The notes: generated from the sequence alone by a model not told the origin. A stretch of DNA of 17,224 nucleotides from an uncultured Mycoplasmatota bacterium (GCA_948472605.1 CAOKUH010000019.1:1-17224), one strand, 5' to 3'; positions 7,234-14,789 are shown, counted from the stretch's first letter. Numbers and translations are program-made.

Positions 7234-8415
7234 TTAATATTTAATTTCTACTTCATCAATACCATCAACATGTACTCTAGGAACTCTTGTAGTTATTCTA
7301 TTAAATAAATGTTGGGCGTTGGTGTTTATTTTAGCTTTTACTTCATTAATTGAAATAACTTTTCCAAAAATCTCTACATCGTCTTTACATTTTACTTTAT
7401 CATCAACTAGGACCATAATCATATCCATTGCATCAGCAATAATGGGATATTTTTTATTATGAATAGCAACAAACCCGAATTCTTTAGAGACTCCATCAGC
7501 GTAACCAACGGGAATTGTTGCAACATAACCATCCTGTTTAACTTTGTAAATAGCATTGTAACCCACAACATCTCCTTTACACACTTTACGTATAGAAATT
7601 ATAGTGGAATGTAAACTGAATGCTGTTTTTAAATTTAAATTGTTTTCTAAGATTGTTTTACTTATATGATATTTTTTTTGATAAATATTTCTTTTAATAG
7701 TTCGTAACTTATTTTTTAATCCTTTAGAAATATTCCTACTACCACTAAAACCATACATTGCTATGCCAAGTCTTACACCATTAGCAAATTCTATTTTTTC
7801 ATGTGTTACCATTGTAAGACTTCGATCTAGATGGATAATGGGAATACTTTTTAAATCTATACTACTTGTTAATTCTTTAAACTTTTCTAATTGTCTATCA
7901 TAATAATAATCATTAACACCAGTTGTAGCAAAATGAGTATATATTCCTTCTAAAAACAATTTGGGATTTTTTTCTATTATTTTTATGGCATCATTGATAT
8001 CCTTTTTATCTTTAAAACCTAAACGATTCATTCCTGAGTCTATTTTCAAATGAATTTTAAGTTCATATGCTAAATCTAATTTATTAACTTTTTTTAAATA
8101 ATCTAAGTTATCTATAGTTAGTGTTATTTTATTACTTAAAGCATCATCTATATATTCAATTTCAATTGGTTCTAAAACTAGTATTGGTATATCTATGGTA
8201 AATTTACGAGCCATTAAAGCCTCTTCTAAAGAAGAAACAGCTAGATAATTTATGCCACTGGCAATTAAATTAGTTACAATTTTCATTCCATGGCCATAGG
8301 CATTATTTTTAACTACCCCAAAATAATATTTATAATCATTGTACTTTTTCTTAATTTCTGCTACATTTTCTTCTAAAATTTTTCCATCAATTTTAGCATA
8401 AGTTTTTCTATACAC
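7234..8415 (-). CDS. Alanine-racemase-fold PLP racemase
   Basis: 393 residues, fold-type III racemase. The PLP lysine is Lys36 in FGVVKNNAYGHG; also present are HLKIDSGMNRLG (Lys124, Arg131), VRLGIAMYG (Arg215, which contacts the PLP ring), VVGYNAIY (catalytic Tyr286) and AMDMIMV (329-335). It converts an L-amino acid, classically Ala, to the D form for peptidoglycan. Oddities: the residue just before the RVPR signature, Tyr354 in Geobacillus Alr, is Thr376; the usual ANS of the PLP-phosphate loop reads DRS (197-199); and there is a basic insertion at about 226-262. The start is GTG at 8415 after AAAGGA; a nearby ATG is out of frame. First gene of the racemase/ATP-grasp/asnB operon. A TATAAT at 8436-8441 could be its -10, without a good -35. 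It may be the housekeeping Alr or a dedicated racemase for another amino acid. Confidence 0.85.
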   Translation of the reverse strand: MYRKTYAKIDGKILEENVAEIKKKYNDYKYYFGVVKNNAYGHGMKIVTNLIASGINYLAVSSLEEALMARKFTIDIPILVLEPIEIEYIDDALSNKITLTIDNLDYLKKVNKLDLAYELKIHLKIDSGMNRLGFKDKKDINDAIKIIEKNPKLFLEGIYTHFATTGVNDYYYDRQLEKFKELTSSIDLKSIPIIHLDRSLTMVTHEKIEFANGVRLGIAMYGFSGSRNISKGLKNKLRTIKRNIYQKKYHISKTILENNLNLKTAFSLHSTIISIRKVCKGDVVGYNAIYKVKQDGYVATIPVGYADGVSKEFGFVAIHNKKYPIIADAMDMIMVLVDDKVKCKDDVEIFGKVISINEVKAKINTNAQHLFNRITTRVPRVHVDGIDEVEIKY

Positions 8416-8496
8416 ATCTATCAGTCCTTTATCTAATTATACAAAAATTTGGATAAAAAGGAAATAAAGAAAAATCTTCTTAACAGCTTACTTAAT

Positions 8497-8528
8497 TTGA
8501 CAAAAAAATATTTTTTTATATTTATAAT
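8497..8528 (+). promoter_or_regulatory. Possible promoter of the helicase gene
   Basis: Perfect TTGACA (8497-8502) and TATAAT (8523-8528), but 20 bases apart. Transcription from it would begin at about the ATG (8537), so the mRNA would be leaderless. The 121-base gap is shared with the divergent racemase operon. Confidence 0.4.
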
Positions 8529-8536
8529 AGCAACTT

Positions 8537-10012
8537 ATGAATGAAGATTTTTTTATTATTAATGGTTATCCTTTAGATAATCAACAAATTAAGGCCATAA
8601 TAAATGCAGGAAAGTATTCTCTAATTGTGGCTGGAGCAGGTTCTGGAAAGACTTTAACGATGATTGGTAAAATAAAATATTTATTAGAAGTAAAAAAAAT
8701 TAAACCAGAAGAAATATTATGTATTTCTTTTACTAATGAATCTACTAAAAGTTTAAAAGAAAAAATCAAAAATGATTACATACATGTTTTTACATTTCAT
8801 AAGTTAGCTATTCATATCTTAAAGTTAGAAGATTTATATTTTGAAATAGCTCCGAATGATTTTTTAGACAATTTAATTAAAAACTTTTTTGAAAATCAGG
8901 TTTGGCAAAATGCCTTTTTAAAAAAACAATTTATTAAAACAATAAAAAAAATAATTATAAGGAAAAAAAAGTATTTGGCTTTTTTAAAAACTAGTAATTT
9001 TCGCGAGCTAGTTAAATTGATTAAAACTTTTATTTCATTATATAGTACAAATAATTTAACCAAAAATGATTTTAAATCTTTTTTTAAAGAGGAAAATAAT
9101 AATCCTCTTCTCTATTTGATTTATACCATAATAACTATTTATGAGACAGAGAAATTAAATAATAATTATTATGATTTTGATGATTTAATTAAACAAGCTA
9201 TGAAGTTATGTCAAACTAAAAATATATGTAAATATAAGGAAATTATTATTGATGAATTTCAGGATACGTCAAAATTACGTCTTTTTTTTGTTAAGGAAGT
9301 AGTTAAAAATAATGATGCAAATTTAACTGTTGTAGGTGATGATTTTCAATCAATTTATAAATTTTCAGGTTGTAATTTAAATATATTTTTGAATTTTAGA
9401 GAATATTTTGATAATGTAACAACTTTTAAAATAGAAAATACTTATCGAAATAGTCAAGAACTTATTAAAGTGGCTGGTGATTTTGTTATGAAAAATAATA
9501 GGCAAATAAAAAAAGATTTAAAATCAAATAAGCATCTTAATAAGCCTATTATAATTATTAAATATTTTAATCCATACAAAGCAATTTTAAAGGCATTAAA
9601 AAAGATAAATAAAGATGAGATTTTAATACTTGGAAGAAATAATTTCGATATTTATAAATTTATTCCAAATGAAAAAATAAAATGGCTAGAAAATGGATAT
9701 TTTATTTTAGATAATTTAAATTATAAATTAAGATACTTAACTATCCATAAATCTAAGGGCTTAGAAAGTGATAATGTTATAATTATTAATTTAATAAATG
9801 CTGATTTAGGGTTCCCAACAAAAATAAAAAATCATTCGTTAACGTATTTAATTCAAGAAAAAGATTTTTTTCTGTATGAAGAGGAAAGAAGATTGTTTTA
9901 TGTAGCTTTAACTAGAACGAAAAATTATTGTTATTTATTAGTGCCATTTTTTAACGAATCAATATTTGTAAAAGAAATAAAAAAATATTCAAATTATATT
10001 GAATACTTTTAA
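8537..10012 (+). CDS. Compact UvrD/Rep-type superfamily 1A helicase
   Basis: 491 residues. All SF1A motifs are present in order: Q motif LDNQQ (13-17), Walker A AGAGSGKT (32-39), Ia ISFTNEST (63-70), Ib TFHKLA (86-91), Walker B IIIDEFQD (236-243), III VVGDDFQSIYKFSG (265-278), IV NTYRNSQEL (301-309), V TIHKSKGLE (402-410) and VI RRLFYVALTRTK (451-462). It should be a 3'-5' ATP-driven DNA translocase for repair or replication restart. UvrD, Rep and PcrA are about 650-730 residues; here the stretch between motifs IV and V is only about 90 residues, so most of subdomain 2B is missing, and there is no C-terminal extension. No Shine-Dalgarno precedes the ATG. It is the only plus-strand gene and converges, with two bases between stops, on the broken gene at 10015. 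Confidence 0.9.
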   Translation: MNEDFFIINGYPLDNQQIKAIINAGKYSLIVAGAGSGKTLTMIGKIKYLLEVKKIKPEEILCISFTNESTKSLKEKIKNDYIHVFTFHKLAIHILKLEDLYFEIAPNDFLDNLIKNFFENQVWQNAFLKKQFIKTIKKIIIRKKKYLAFLKTSNFRELVKLIKTFISLYSTNNLTKNDFKSFFKEENNNPLLYLIYTIITIYETEKLNNNYYDFDDLIKQAMKLCQTKNICKYKEIIIDEFQDTSKLRLFFVKEVVKNNDANLTVVGDDFQSIYKFSGCNLNIFLNFREYFDNVTTFKIENTYRNSQELIKVAGDFVMKNNRQIKKDLKSNKHLNKPIIIIKYFNPYKAILKALKKINKDEILILGRNNFDIYKFIPNEKIKWLENGYFILDNLNYKLRYLTIHKSKGLESDNVIIINLINADLGFPTKIKNHSLTYLIQEKDFFLYEEERRLFYVALTRTKNYCYLLVPFFNESIFVKEIKKYSNYIEYF

Positions 10013-10014
10013 GA

Positions 10015-10770
10015 CTACATAAAAATTATTATTAATAATAAACAGAATAATATAATTATTCCCATAATTTTTAAATATAATTTAATAAATCTTTTAAAAG
10101 GACTTTGTTCCTCTTTTAAACTATAGTAATAATTACCTTTATACTTTTTTATTATGCCCATTCTTCTAACTCTATTAAATATAGATTTATCTGTAAAAGA
10201 AACTAATATTTCTTCTTTTGGAATAGCACTATATTTATCAGTAGCATTTAGGTTTAAAAATACTTGTTTTAAATGTTCCATTTCTTCTTTAATGGTTTCA
10301 TCTATATTATTATTCATAATAGGAATTTTTATATAATTTGTCCCACCTTCGTTAATTTGTCGGCGAATACTTGAAACCACTCCACTAATTCCTAAAAAGG
10401 TAAAGAAAAGAGAAATAATATAATCTTTTATTAATGCATTTAAAAAAATAGATGAATTGTACAGCCATTTAAAACTATTAATACTTATTGCAATATTTTC
10501 TTTGTTCAAAAGTAATATAGGAGTTATTATAAATGTAGATATCGTCATACATATACATGAAATAATAACAATAATTATGGGTAATTTTTCATCTACTTTA
10601 CCATGTAAAAATTGGTACCCTTATAATACTCCTAAAGCTATTATTATTGCCAGTAAAGATAATATCATATTTTCGTAAACATAAACTAAGGTCCAAGGGA
10701 TTGTTGCTATAAAGCCTCCAAGTAATCCCCCTATTATCCCCCATAAATAACTTCCATTTTCTTCTTTCAT
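10015..10770 (-). pseudogene. Membrane-protein gene interrupted by an in-frame TAA
   Basis: From the ATG at 10770 a single frame of 251 sense positions runs to 10015, broken only by TAA at codon 50 (10621-10623). The first part reads LWGIIGGLLGGFIATIPW... with Gly-rich membrane helices; directly after the stop the same frame continues GYQFLHGKVDEKLP and two more hydrophobic helices, a soluble segment (about 120-220) and a last membrane helix at the C terminus. A good ribosome site (AGGTGA) four to five bases before the ATG, 11 bases after the upstream gene, shows that 10770 is the real start. Similar Gly-rich small membrane proteins are common in Firmicutes but have no assigned function. A single base change (for example AAA to TAA) would explain it. 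The part from ATG 10548 alone lacks a ribosome site and is unlikely to be a gene of its own. Confidence 0.75.
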
Positions 10771-10781
10771 TTTATCACCTA

Positions 10782-11459
10782 TTATTGAAATAAATCATCA
10801 TCTTTTAGATATTTTTTTATTAATTCTTTTGCTTCATCAACTTGAGATTCATTTCCTAAAAGAAGTTCAATGTCTTCTTTATTAGTTTTAGAAGATATTA
10901 TCAAAGACATTCCAATTAACATATTTTGATGAACGTTTCTATTTCCAATATTATAGCTTACATTTGTCGTATCTCTTCTTAAATAAATTTTATTAACATC
11001 ACTTGTTCTAACAATTGTACATTTTGGAAATCTATAATAAAACCAAAAGTGGTTTCCTACTATAAGACGAGCTGGATATTTATCACTTGTAGGATTTTGA
11101 AACATTTTAACATCATATTTATTTTCTTCCATTTGGTTTAGAAAAATATCTATTTCTTTTTCATCTAATTCTTCGAAAGCTTTTTCGTAAGATTTTTTTA
11201 CAGGTTTTATCTTAGTTGTTTTTGTTTGAATAAAAAAACATAGCCAAATAAATGCTGCAATAATACATCCAATCAAAAAATGTACCTTTAGAATATATTT
11301 AAAATCGTAGCCAGCTATAAGTCCAATAGCAATCATAATACCTATACTTAACCCCATCCATAAAGGTACTTTTTTCATAATTTTTTTATTTAACTCATCT
11401 ATTTCATTTTGCATAATAGCCATTTCTTTATCTAACCATATTTTTAATTTTTCATTCAT
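10782..11459 (-). CDS. Unknown two-helix membrane protein
   Basis: 225 residues, not recognised. An N-terminal charged helix, probably a coiled coil (residues 1-28, KEMAIMQNEIDELNKKIMKK), is followed by two membrane segments (about 32-51 and 58-78) and a soluble domain of about 145 residues in the cytoplasm, if the positive-inside rule holds. The soluble part contains a beta-rich middle (ARLIVGNHFWFYYRFPKCTIVR, cited here by its ends: residues about 131-152) and a C-terminal helix. ATG at 11459 follows AGAGGAAG by six bases. The stop is 11 bases before the start of the broken membrane gene, so the two form an operon and may have formed a membrane complex. No family can be assigned. Confidence 0.75.
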   Translation of the reverse strand: MNEKLKIWLDKEMAIMQNEIDELNKKIMKKVPLWMGLSIGIMIAIGLIAGYDFKYILKVHFLIGCIIAAFIWLCFFIQTKTTKIKPVKKSYEKAFEELDEKEIDIFLNQMEENKYDVKMFQNPTSDKYPARLIVGNHFWFYYRFPKCTIVRTSDVNKIYLRRDTTNVSYNIGNRNVHQNMLIGMSLIISSKTNKEDIELLLGNESQVDEAKELIKKYLKDDDLFQ

Positions 11460-11479
11460 TTTTTTCTTCCTCTTTCTTT

Positions 11480-11628
11480 TTATAAATCTAATTCAAATTT
11501 TATATGTTCGATACCCTCTTCTAAAAACACATCAGAAACTGTAACATATGCTTAATCTATTACTAAATATTTTTTTAGAATTATAATATATCTCTTCCTT
11601 ATTATAATTTTATTAATCTTTTTTAGTT
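11480..11628 (-). pseudogene. Possible remnant of a small gene
   Basis: Between lysS and the 225-residue gene a coding-like frame ends at TAA 11480: after an in-frame TAA at 11552-11554 it reads AYVTVSDVFLEEGIEHIKFE..., and before that stop KKYLVID. There is no ATG for this frame; a ribosome site AAGGAAGAG stands upstream but is followed by ATT. It may be a decayed gene of about 35 residues. The same stretch holds a 10-bp all-A/T inverted repeat at 11579-11609 that could contain the promoter of the membrane-protein operon. Confidence 0.3.
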
Positions 11629-13182
11629 TTATAATAATGATTTTATTTTTTCTTTATCTACTGCCATTAAGAATAAGCCAAGTTTTGGGCCTTGATCTAA
11701 ACCTAAAAGCATATTATATAATATTTGAAAATATCTTTTTTGGGCTTGTTTTAATTCTTTGTCAGCTAATATTCCATCTTTTACTACATCATATAAGGCT
11801 GTTTGTAAATCGTTAGTTGTATTATAACTTTTTTCTATTAATTCAATAGTACTAGCAACCCAACTTTTTTCTAAATCATTTAAAGAAGCATAAAATTCAT
11901 TATTTCTTTCATTTAAAAGATTTACTTGATAATCAGAGCCATAATTATTTACCCAATGAGTAGCTAATTCTAGTCTTTCCATAAATTCTTTACTATTAAC
12001 ATCTATGTCTTCTTTACTTAATAACTCTTTTAAGAGATTGATATCAAAATTTACAATTGGAAGAAAAGTAGCTAAATAGCTAAAATTAGGATTGTTTAAG
12101 TATTCTTCTTTAACATTTGTTAATTCTAAAATACTTTTATTCTTTTCATCAATATTACCATTAAAATATAGCTTTACCCATCTATCAAATTCACTATAAT
12201 ATCTTATAACGTCATTATCAAGAGCTATATCAAACGCATGCATATTATCAAATCTGGCATAGAACCACCAAATAATATTTTTGTCATAAACCTTTAATAA
12301 ATCTGTAATTGTTAAAACGTTTCCAGTAGATGATGACATTTTGGCTCCTCCACCTTTAATTCCAATAAAATTGTATGGAATATAAACTGGTGGCTCGTAG
12401 TTGAATATTTCTCTCGCTACTCTTTCAGATACAGCTTTACTTCCATTAGCAGCAGAATGATCTATACCTCCAGCTTCAAAGGTTACATGCTCAATCATCC
12501 AACGCATTGGCCAATCAACTTTCCATTGTAATTTTATATTAGTTGCATTATTAATATTTAAATTATCACTATGACCACATTCACAAGTATAATTTACTTC
12601 TCCACTATTTTCATCATAACTTGAAATTGTTGTAGAATCTTTTTTACATTCTTTACAATAAATGCTTATTGGATAATAATTTTTTCTTTCCTCTTCACTT
12701 GAATCTTGTGTTCTAAAATCGTCTATAATGCTGAATATTTTATCTCTATTATCCATAGCAATTTTAATATATTCATTATATCTACCACTTTGATATTCTT
12801 TTGCTTGATAAATGCATTCTACTTCTACATCCATTGCTTCTAATTCACTTAAAAATCTTTTTTCCATAAATGATGCATATGATTCATTTTCACTAAAAGG
12901 ACTTGGTATTTCCGTATATGGCATTCCAATATATTTTTCATAACTAGAATCTATATTACTTGGTACTTTTCTAAATCTATCAAATTCATCAATAGATAAA
13001 ATATATCTTACTTTTTTACCTAATTTTTTTAATTCTTTAGCAACTAAATAAGGTGTAGCTATTTCTCTAAAATTTCCTATATGCACAAATCCACTTGGAC
13101 TAACCCCACTTGCAACAGTATAGGTTTCTTCATTTGGCCTTTCTTCAATAATTTTTAAAGCAACTTCTTTTGCCCAATTCAT
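11629..13182 (-). CDS. lysS: Class I lysyl-tRNA synthetase
   Basis: 517 residues, full length for the archaeal-type class I enzyme (also called LysK), unrelated in fold to the usual class II bacterial LysRS. It charges tRNA-Lys with lysine using ATP in the cytoplasm. The Rossmann domain has the HIGH-type motif HIGN (34-37) and KMSSS (281-285); between them lie SIDEFDRFRKVP (63-74), a Cys-rich zinc-like insert (CKEC 176-179, CEC 200-202) and WKVDWPMRW (220-228), all typical of the family. ATG at 13182 follows GAGGAAAA. Transcription appears to be controlled by a Lys-codon leader peptide and attenuator immediately upstream (13201-13404). Class I LysRS is scattered in bacteria, and the window shows no second enzyme. 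Confidence 0.95.
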   Translation of the reverse strand: MNWAKEVALKIIEERPNEETYTVASGVSPSGFVHIGNFREIATPYLVAKELKKLGKKVRYILSIDEFDRFRKVPSNIDSSYEKYIGMPYTEIPSPFSENESYASFMEKRFLSELEAMDVEVECIYQAKEYQSGRYNEYIKIAMDNRDKIFSIIDDFRTQDSSEEERKNYYPISIYCKECKKDSTTISSYDENSGEVNYTCECGHSDNLNINNATNIKLQWKVDWPMRWMIEHVTFEAGGIDHSAANGSKAVSERVAREIFNYEPPVYIPYNFIGIKGGGAKMSSSTGNVLTITDLLKVYDKNIIWWFYARFDNMHAFDIALDNDVIRYYSEFDRWVKLYFNGNIDEKNKSILELTNVKEEYLNNPNFSYLATFLPIVNFDINLLKELLSKEDIDVNSKEFMERLELATHWVNNYGSDYQVNLLNERNNEFYASLNDLEKSWVASTIELIEKSYNTTNDLQTALYDVVKDGILADKELKQAQKRYFQILYNMLLGLDQGPKLGLFLMAVDKEKIKSLL

Positions 13183-13203
13183 TTTTCCTCAATCCTCTCA
13201 ATT

Positions 13204-13238
13204 TAAAAATAACTTAAAACGTTTTGATTGTTTTAAGT
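13204..13238 (-). terminator. Attenuator terminator in the lysS leader
   Basis: Minus strand: ACTTAAAAC (13238-13230) pairs perfectly with GTTTTAAGT (13220-13212) over a nine-base loop, followed by TATTTTTA. It lies 28 bases after the stop of the leader peptide and just before the lysS ribosome site, so it would stop transcription before the gene. Confidence 0.75.
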
Positions 13239-13293
13239 CTTTTTTGCTAATAAATTTTATTAAAATCTATTTTGAAGATATGCTAAAACAACC
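13226..13293 (-). promoter_or_regulatory. Antiterminator helix of the lysS attenuator
   Basis: GGTTGTTTTAG (13293-13283, inside codons 20-24 of the leader peptide) can pair over 11 positions, two of them G-U, with the complement at 13236-13226, which is the 5' arm and loop of the terminator. The two helices exclude each other. A ribosome at the leader stop codon covers most of 13283-13293 and favours termination; a ribosome stalled in the Lys codons leaves it free and favours read-through. The helix is seen in the sequence; its use is inferred. Confidence 0.65.
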
Positions 13294-13353
13294 AATATTT
13301 TTTATTGATTTCTTACTTTTCTTTATAGATTTCTTAAATTGATTGTATAACAT
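13267..13353 (-). CDS. Lys-rich leader peptide of lysS
   Basis: A 28-codon frame from ATG 13353 to TAG 13267, with a strong ribosome site (AAAGGAA) seven bases before the ATG. Eight of 28 codons are Lys, seven of them crowded into codons 7-18 (KKSIKKSKKSIK). The last ten codons (NIGCFSISSK) overlap the antiterminator strand. Position, size, ribosome site and codon content match a leader peptide for ribosome-mediated attenuation of the lysyl-tRNA synthetase gene, in the manner of the amino-acid operon leaders of enterobacteria. A stand-alone small basic protein is the alternative. Confidence 0.7.
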   Translation of the reverse strand: MLYNQFKKSIKKSKKSIKNIGCFSISSK

Positions 13354-13389
13354 ATAAATCTTCCTTTCAAAAAATATTCTAGCATATCT
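13276..13389 (-). repeat. Long inverted repeat around the leader peptide
   Basis: AGATATGCTA (13389-13380) and AATATTTTTT (13378-13369) are matched exactly by AAAAAATATT (13303-13294) and TAGCATATCT (13285-13276), two 10-bp helices enclosing the leader frame. The outer arm lies in the best promoter's spacer and -10, so it is only in the RNA if transcription starts further upstream (a weaker TTTACA-16-TACAAA at about 13401-13428 would allow this). Confidence 0.6.
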
Positions 13390-13404
13390 AAAAGTCTTTG
13401 TAAA
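13376..13404 (-). promoter_or_regulatory. Promoter of the lysS leader and gene
   Basis: Minus strand: TTTACA (13404-13399), a 17-base spacer, TAGAAT (13381-13376). Transcription would start near 13369, giving a leader of about 185 bases before lysS that contains the leader peptide and the terminator. Confidence 0.7.
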
Positions 13405-13479
13405 GTAGTGATGATGGCTGTAAAACTTAAAAGATAGTTCTTATTTTAAAGTTATAAATTTATCATTTTTAGTCATGAT

Positions 13480-13507
13480 AAAAAAGCTTTGTTTTAAGCC
13501 TAAAGCT
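13480..13507 (-). terminator. Intrinsic terminator of the nuclease gene
   Basis: Minus strand: AGCTTT pairs with AAAGCT over an 11-base loop, followed by TTTTTAT, 35 bases after the nuclease stop. A second hairpin (TTTATCA/TGATAAA, 13459-13482) follows. It separates this gene from the lysS unit. Confidence 0.55.
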
Positions 13508-13541
13508 GCTGATTTTATTTATCAAAGTGTAACATTTATTT

Positions 13542-14789
13542 TTAAAATCGGATTTTTTCTTTATATTCAGGGAATTGTTTAAAAATCAAATCACATAAAT
13601 TTATTAGAAATGGATAACTTATATAGCTAGCACAATAATAATCGATATCTCCTATTTTTATTGGTGAATCTATAATTCCTCCCCATACTTTTTCTATACC
13701 ATCATACCATTCATGTATAACCCAATCTTTACCAATAAGTATTTCTTTTAATTCTGCTCCTAAATCATCCAAAGTAGATATATTATAAGTTCTTATAATG
13801 TCGTTTAAGATATCATAAACAAAAGTATAGATAGTATTATATTCCTGTCCATTTAAATAATAATTTCTTTTTCCCAGTATTTTATTTATATTTTGAATTA
13901 CCTCATTTGTATTATCAAAATTCCTTAAAATTTTATACTTTTCAAATAAAGTATTAAACTCTTCTTTATGTTCTTGATAAAGCATGACAGATTCCCTAAC
14001 TTTAGATGCGACGCAAGACAAAAACTCTTTCATTTTATTATTATTAAATATTTCTTCTAAATATTTGTTTTCTATATCAGTTATTATTAATCCATTTAAT
14101 TTAAGCGAAGAAAAGCAAGATAGTGCATGAATATATTGATTAATAATAAACTTAGTCTCGCCACTTTTAGCGATTTGGGCATATTCCTTTAAAATATTGT
14201 CATACAAGTCTTGATAAGTTATAGATATATAATTTTGCTTTATTGCTGATAGCTTTAATTCTTCATTTTTGTCAATTTGTTTCAATTGTTCATAATTTGG
14301 ATGCAATAATACAAATATTTTTTTATAATCAGGAAACATTTCATTAATCATATTCTTATAATCAAATAATTGATTTGCACGCTCTGGTGCTTCGATTTTA
14401 TTTTCAATTACTATTAAATATTTTTGCTTTTCATTAAGTATTTCATTTGGCAGATATTCATCTTTAGTAATGCCTAGCATTGCTTCAAAAGTTATCAATA
14501 AATCAATATTATATTTTTCTCTCATAACTTGAACTTCATCAATTTTTAAGGCATCCAAATTTACCCCTAAAAAAAAATCATATTCTTTTTTTACAGCTGA
14601 TATATTATTTTGTAGCGTTTTTAATAATCTTCTTATAGGAAAATAACTTACAGCATCATCTTTTTTAGGTTGTAAAATCCATTCTAAAAAATTACTATGT
14701 TTAATTTCCATTTTTGAAATTCCAAAAATACTAGCAACATCCTCTTCTTTGTAATAATTACTTAAATATTTAAAAATAAGTTCTAACAT
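13542..14789 (-). CDS. PD-(D/E)XK nuclease superfamily protein
   Basis: 415 residues. The N-terminal half carries the signature of the PDDEXK_4-type (PF14281-like) family: an HSNFLEWIL segment (31-39), the metal-binding Asp96 in YNIDLLITFEA, then IVIENKIEAPE with Glu129 and Lys131, and the following QLFDYKNMI (140-148). These should form a Mg-dependent nuclease site. The C-terminal half is helical and has no recognised motif. Members are often found alone in accessory and defence regions, with unknown targets. ATG at 14789 follows AGAGG. It has its own promoter (14815-14842) flanked by palindromes and lies 260 bases downstream of the retron reverse transcriptase on the same strand, so it may be the retron's effector or an independent defence gene. 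Confidence 0.75.
   Translation of the reverse strand: MLELIFKYLSNYYKEEDVASIFGISKMEIKHSNFLEWILQPKKDDAVSYFPIRRLLKTLQNNISAVKKEYDFFLGVNLDALKIDEVQVMREKYNIDLLITFEAMLGITKDEYLPNEILNEKQKYLIVIENKIEAPERANQLFDYKNMINEMFPDYKKIFVLLHPNYEQLKQIDKNEELKLSAIKQNYISITYQDLYDNILKEYAQIAKSGETKFIINQYIHALSCFSSLKLNGLIITDIENKYLEEIFNNNKMKEFLSCVASKVRESVMLYQEHKEEFNTLFEKYKILRNFDNTNEVIQNINKILGKRNYYLNGQEYNTIYTFVYDILNDIIRTYNISTLDDLGAELKEILIGKDWVIHEWYDGIEKVWGGIIDSPIKIGDIDYYCASYISYPFLINLCDLIFKQFPEYKEKIRF

Noticed and set aside
10621..10623. TAA as a recoded sense codon
   Set aside because: TAA ends many other genes in the window, including those for the helicase and lysS, so a genome-wide reassignment is impossible; a point mutation is simpler.
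11579..11609. 10-bp inverted repeat as terminator of lysS
   Set aside because: The arms (AATTATAATA/TATTATAATT) are pure A/T with no U-tract after them; such a stem is too weak to terminate. It may instead contain -10 boxes.
13183..13541. T-box or lysine riboswitch (L-box) upstream of lysS
   Set aside because: There is no T-box sequence (GGTGG type) or specifier stem, and the leader is too short and lacks the L-box core. The Lys leader peptide with alternative helices explains the region better.
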